Origin: Thermomicrobiaceae bacterium
GTDB lineage: Bacteria; Chloroflexota; Chloroflexia; Thermomicrobiales; Thermomicrobiaceae
Assembly: GCA_025966355.1 (NCBI GenBank)
Contig: JAICWZ010000045.1
Span: forward strand, 1-9,224
DNA: 9,224 nt
Direction of reading: 5' to 3'
Shown here: positions 6,938 through 9,224 of the stretch, in pieces
Layout: each line of letters begins with the position of its first letter
Numbering within the stretch: the stretch's first letter is position 1
Notes under the pieces: model-generated
The model's input: the letters and a program-made list of their open reading frames with translations, nothing else
What the model was told of the DNA's origin: nothing
The model's database searches: none
Made by a program: the position numbers and the translations under genes

Positions 6938-7009
6938 ATGGTCGATCACACGCCCGCGATGATGCCGGAAGCACGAAGGGACACTCAACCGAACGGGCGT
7001 GGCGCATGA
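6938..7009 (+). CDS. Small ORF (23 codons) overlapping hydrolase start by ATGA
   Basis: ATG 6938 is preceded by GAGGA at 6924-6928 with nine spacer bases, the best ribosome binding site in this region. The frame reads MVDHTPAMMPEARRDTQ and a few more residues, and ends with TGA at 7007-7009. That stop shares four bases (ATGA, 7006-7009) with the start codon of the exported hydrolase, the standard layout for translational coupling. The hydrolase itself has only a weak GGGCG upstream. The peptide has no transmembrane segment or known domain. It may act only as a translated leader that delivers ribosomes, or it may be a chance ORF. Confidence 0.45.
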   Translation: MVDHTPAMMPEARRDTQPNGRGA

Positions 7010-9224
7010 ACAATTTGCAATCGCCGCGCGACCTGCTCAAAACGATTCGTGTTTCGCCGCCTGCGGGGCGTTCGGATAGACTCCGCGTTCGGCTCCGTTC
7101 CGTCCGCTCGCTTCGTTTCGGCGGTCGTGGCCCGCGTGTACTCTGCGCACTCGCCCTCCTGATCGTTTCCGTCTCGCTTGGCGGCGACCGTCTTCCCGCC
7201 GGTGCGCAAACCGTTATCCCGACAACCGATCCGAATTCGGTCGTACCGCCCGCGTTCAGGGACAACAAATCATGGAGCGAAGAAGGCGGCTGGCACTGGG
7301 TCGCCGAATCGTATGATGACAGCCATCGCTTCACCGGGCCGACCTACGATTACAGCGTCGGCAGACCGCTGGCCCGAGCGACCTATGTCGCCACCCGCGT
7401 AACGACGCTGTCCGCCAGCGACCCATGCGCCAGCTGCGTGCGCATGTCCACCGCCGAGCAAGGGCCACCGGTGATCCTCGGCGGTTCAACCAACGATGCG
7501 CTCGCGCCCGCCTACGCCAATCTCGACAACGGAGCACGTCGCCAGATCGAGTCGAGCAATGGCGCCCCACGCTGGACGACTGGCGCCTGGTATCTCAATT
7601 ACAATCCGACGACCAAGAAGTTCTTCTCATGGACCTGGATACCGGATGACGGCCATCCCGGTGATGCCAACACCCTGGCGGCGGCACCCGCCCAAACGGT
7701 CAACGGGCTCGGCCAATTCTCGCTTTCCCAGTCGATCGCCGCTGGTTCCCGCGTCTTCCCAATCGCTGCGAGTTATGTCATCACACAGGCGTACGGCTGC
7801 GTGCCGCTGAACACCGGCTACGTTAGTTCGAGCAGTTGCCCGCCAAACGACCCGAGCTTCCACGACGGCGTCGATATCGCCGCGCCGCTCGGTACGCCGA
7901 TCCTGGCAGCCGCTTCTGGGACGGTGACCTTCGCGGGTATTGACGCGTCTGAATCCGGGAACTCCAAGATCATCGTCCAACTCGACGGCGCGAACGCCGG
8001 TTTCGAGAATGTCTACATGCACTGGGAGACGTCGTATGTGAAGGTTGGCGACCGTGTTTCCGCCGGCCAGGTGATCGCGGCCGTCGGTTCGGTCGGTTAT
8101 TCGACCGGCCCGCACCTCCATTTTGCCGTCCTGAGCACGGCGACGAATCAGACGCTCGATCCCCTCAGCTGGTTGCAAGGGGCGATCCAGATCAATATCG
8201 GAGGAGTGCAGGCGGAAGGCGCCTATACCAACGTCATGCGCTGGCAGGCGCTGATCGACACGGCGGCCAAGGAGCATAATGTTCCGTCGGCACTGATCGC
8301 CGCCATCATGGCGGTCGAGTCGAGCGGTAATCCGAACGCGGTCTCGCCGGCCGGAGCGCAGGGTCTGATGCAGATCATGCCGAGCGAATTGACGCGACTC
8401 GGCGTGCCGCAGGACCACTGGCTCGATCCGGCCGCGAACATTGACGCCGGTGCTCGCTATCTGGCCGAATCGCTTGCATCCGGCGCGTCGATCGAGGATG
8501 CCGCCGCACGCTACTTCGGCTCAGGCTGCGACGCCCTCGGCACCTGCACCGCCGAATACGTCAACCATGTCGTCGTCCTCTACGTCTATTTCGACGCCTG
8601 GTTCAGCACCGGCACGCCGCCACAGCTCACCGTTCAGCCGTTTACGTCGGCCAACGTCGCACCATCGGCGACGACAACGGCCTCCGAATCGATCACGACG
8701 CCCGCTATAACCGATGCGCCGTCGCCGACAAGCACGCCGGCAGCAACCCCGCCATCTCCGACGACGACCACTCAACCGCCGCTTACGACGGAAGCCGTTG
8801 CACCCTCGCCGGCAAGCGACACGGCGTCCAGCGAGACGCCAACGGCGACGTCGAGCCCAACGGCGACGTCGAGCCCAACGGCGACACCAAGCCCAACCGC
8901 AACGAGCGGCGACGCGACCGAGACGCCGGCTTCGAGCCCAACCGCGACGGCGACGCCCAGCGCAACGTCTTCGGTGACACCGAGCCCGACGGCAACCGGT
9001 ACCGCATCCTCAACCGCCAGCCCGGCATCCGAGGCGACGCCGAGTCCAACCGCGAGCGAGACATCAACCGCGACCGCCACTGAAACGGCAACACCGACCG
9101 CCACGGCGACCGCGACACCGTCGCCAGTCGCAGCGACCAGCACACCGACTCCAAGTCCGGTGAGTAACGACAACCCGTCCGCAGAGTCGACCGCCACCTG
9201 TATCATCGGTCCGCTCGTCTCGGA
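7006..9224 (+). CDS. Exported cell-wall hydrolase: M23 endopeptidase plus lytic transglycosylase, P/T/S-rich tail (3' end outside window)
   Basis: The frame is open for at least 739 codons. An unusually long Arg-rich N-region (about 48 residues) precedes a hydrophobic core, VLCALALLIVSVSLGG, and a likely signal peptidase I site after AGA (before QT, near residue 67). Residues about 70-275 are an unrecognised extracellular domain with four cysteines. The M23/LytM fold has HDGVD (H286, D290), H339 in YMHWE, and HLH (370-372), so all zinc and catalytic residues are present. A lytic transglycosylase domain (about 412-525) has catalytic Glu438 in AVESSGNP and GLMQIMP (453-459). From about residue 545 to the window end is a Pro/Thr/Ser/Ala-rich linker with internal repeats, ending as a new segment, CIIGPLVS, begins. 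The protein should cut both peptide and glycan bonds of peptidoglycan outside the membrane. ATG 7006 is the only good start and overlaps the small ORF before it. Confidence 0.93.
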   Translation, partial: MNNLQSPRDLLKTIRVSPPAGRSDRLRVRLRSVRSLRFGGRGPRVLCALALLIVSVSLGGDRLPAGAQTVIPTTDPNSVVPPAFRDNKSWSEEGGWHWVAESYDDSHRFTGPTYDYSVGRPLARATYVATRVTTLSASDPCASCVRMSTAEQGPPVILGGSTNDALAPAYANLDNGARRQIESSNGAPRWTTGAWYLNYNPTTKKFFSWTWIPDDGHPGDANTLAAAPAQTVNGLGQFSLSQSIAAGSRVFPIAASYVITQAYGCVPLNTGYVSSSSCPPNDPSFHDGVDIAAPLGTPILAAASGTVTFAGIDASESGNSKIIVQLDGANAGFENVYMHWETSYVKVGDRVSAGQVIAAVGSVGYSTGPHLHFAVLSTATNQTLDPLSWLQGAIQINIGGVQAEGAYTNVMRWQALIDTAAKEHNVPSALIAAIMAVESSGNPNAVSPAGAQGLMQIMPSELTRLGVPQDHWLDPAANIDAGARYLAESLASGASIEDAAARYFGSGCDALGTCTAEYVNHVVVLYVYFDAWFSTGTPPQLTVQPFTSANVAPSATTTASESITTPAITDAPSPTSTPAATPPSPTTTTQPPLTTEAVAPSPASDTASSETPTATSSPTATSSPTATPSPTATSGDATETPASSPTATATPSATSSVTPSPTATGTASSTASPASEATPSPTASETSTATATETATPTATATATPSPVAATSTPTPSPVSNDNPSAESTATCIIGPLVS
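8841..8894 (+). repeat. 18-bp tandem repeat, three copies, in hydrolase linker
   Basis: The unit AACGGCGACGTCGAGCCC is repeated exactly at 8841-8858 and 8859-8876, then with four changes at 8877-8894. It encodes the six-residue period PTATSS. Weaker PTAT/PSPT copies continue to about 9160. The unit length is a multiple of three, so copy-number change would keep frame and vary linker length. Confidence 0.8.

Larger units (their letters stand above)
6596..7005. other. 410-base region without a convincing long gene; possible structured leader
   Basis: No long ORF here resembles a protein. The region instead holds a candidate promoter, at least three local hairpins, a 14-bp palindrome and a 23-codon small ORF, all listed separately. 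I looked for tRNA, TPP, SAM, cobalamin and c-di-AMP (ydaO) riboswitch hallmarks and saw none. No hairpin with a T-run marks the end of the accDA transcript. Confidence 0.6.

Noticed and set aside
6610..6939. Minus-strand 109-residue ORF in the same gap
   Set aside because: It has no start support, the composition looks random, and it covers the leader and its hairpins.
7627..8418. Minus-strand 263-residue ORF opposite the hydrolase
   Set aside because: It runs antisense to the M23 and transglycosylase domains, which have intact catalytic motifs on the plus strand.
8772..9206. Minus-strand 144-residue Val/Gly/Ala-rich ORF
   Set aside because: It is the antisense shadow of the Thr/Pro/Ser-rich repeats in the hydrolase linker; its repetitive composition follows directly from that repeat.

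Overview
This is chromosomal DNA from a bacterium, roughly 60% GC, with compact, mostly protein-coding sequence. The ordinary housekeeping genes (glgC, accD, accA), the short-form AccA and the GC-rich codon use suit a member of Chloroflexota, possibly the Thermomicrobia branch. That placement is an inference from the look of the proteins, not a search result. No insertion sequence, tRNA, rRNA, CRISPR array or phage gene was seen.

Left half (1-4554, all minus strand). Reading in the direction of transcription, a glucose-1-phosphate adenylyltransferase (glgC, 4554-3277) is followed by a divergent GalT/HIT-like nucleotidyltransferase (3190-2042). A hydantoinase/oxoprolinase-family HyuA subunit follows (1939 to 1) and runs off the window. 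The gaps are 86 and 102 bases with no clear terminator, so read-through is possible. Two sugar-nucleotide-type enzymes lie side by side; the HyuA gene looks metabolically unrelated.

Centre (4555-4770). This is a 216-base divergent control region. It holds an extended -10 promoter for accD, a 7-bp inverted repeat just upstream of it, and a 10-bp direct repeat at exactly 20-bp spacing that lies on the start-site and early leader sequence.

Right half (plus strand). accD (4771-5697) and accA (5690-6595) overlap by 8 bases and encode the two carboxyltransferase subunits of acetyl-CoA carboxylase. AccA lacks the usual N-terminal region of about 50 residues. A 410-base stretch with no convincing long gene follows. 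It carries a possible promoter, several nested hairpins that look like a structured RNA leader, and a 23-codon small ORF with a good ribosome binding site. The stop of that ORF overlaps the start of the next gene as ATGA. The next gene (7006 to beyond 9224) encodes an exported cell-wall hydrolase that combines an M23 (LytM-type) endopeptidase with a lytic transglycosylase domain and a long Pro/Thr/Ser/Ala-rich repetitive tail.

The features most worth a second look are the structured leader with its coupled small ORF upstream of the wall hydrolase, the repeat array at the accD promoter, and the unusual GalT-like protein next to glgC. No wholly new multi-gene system is visible.
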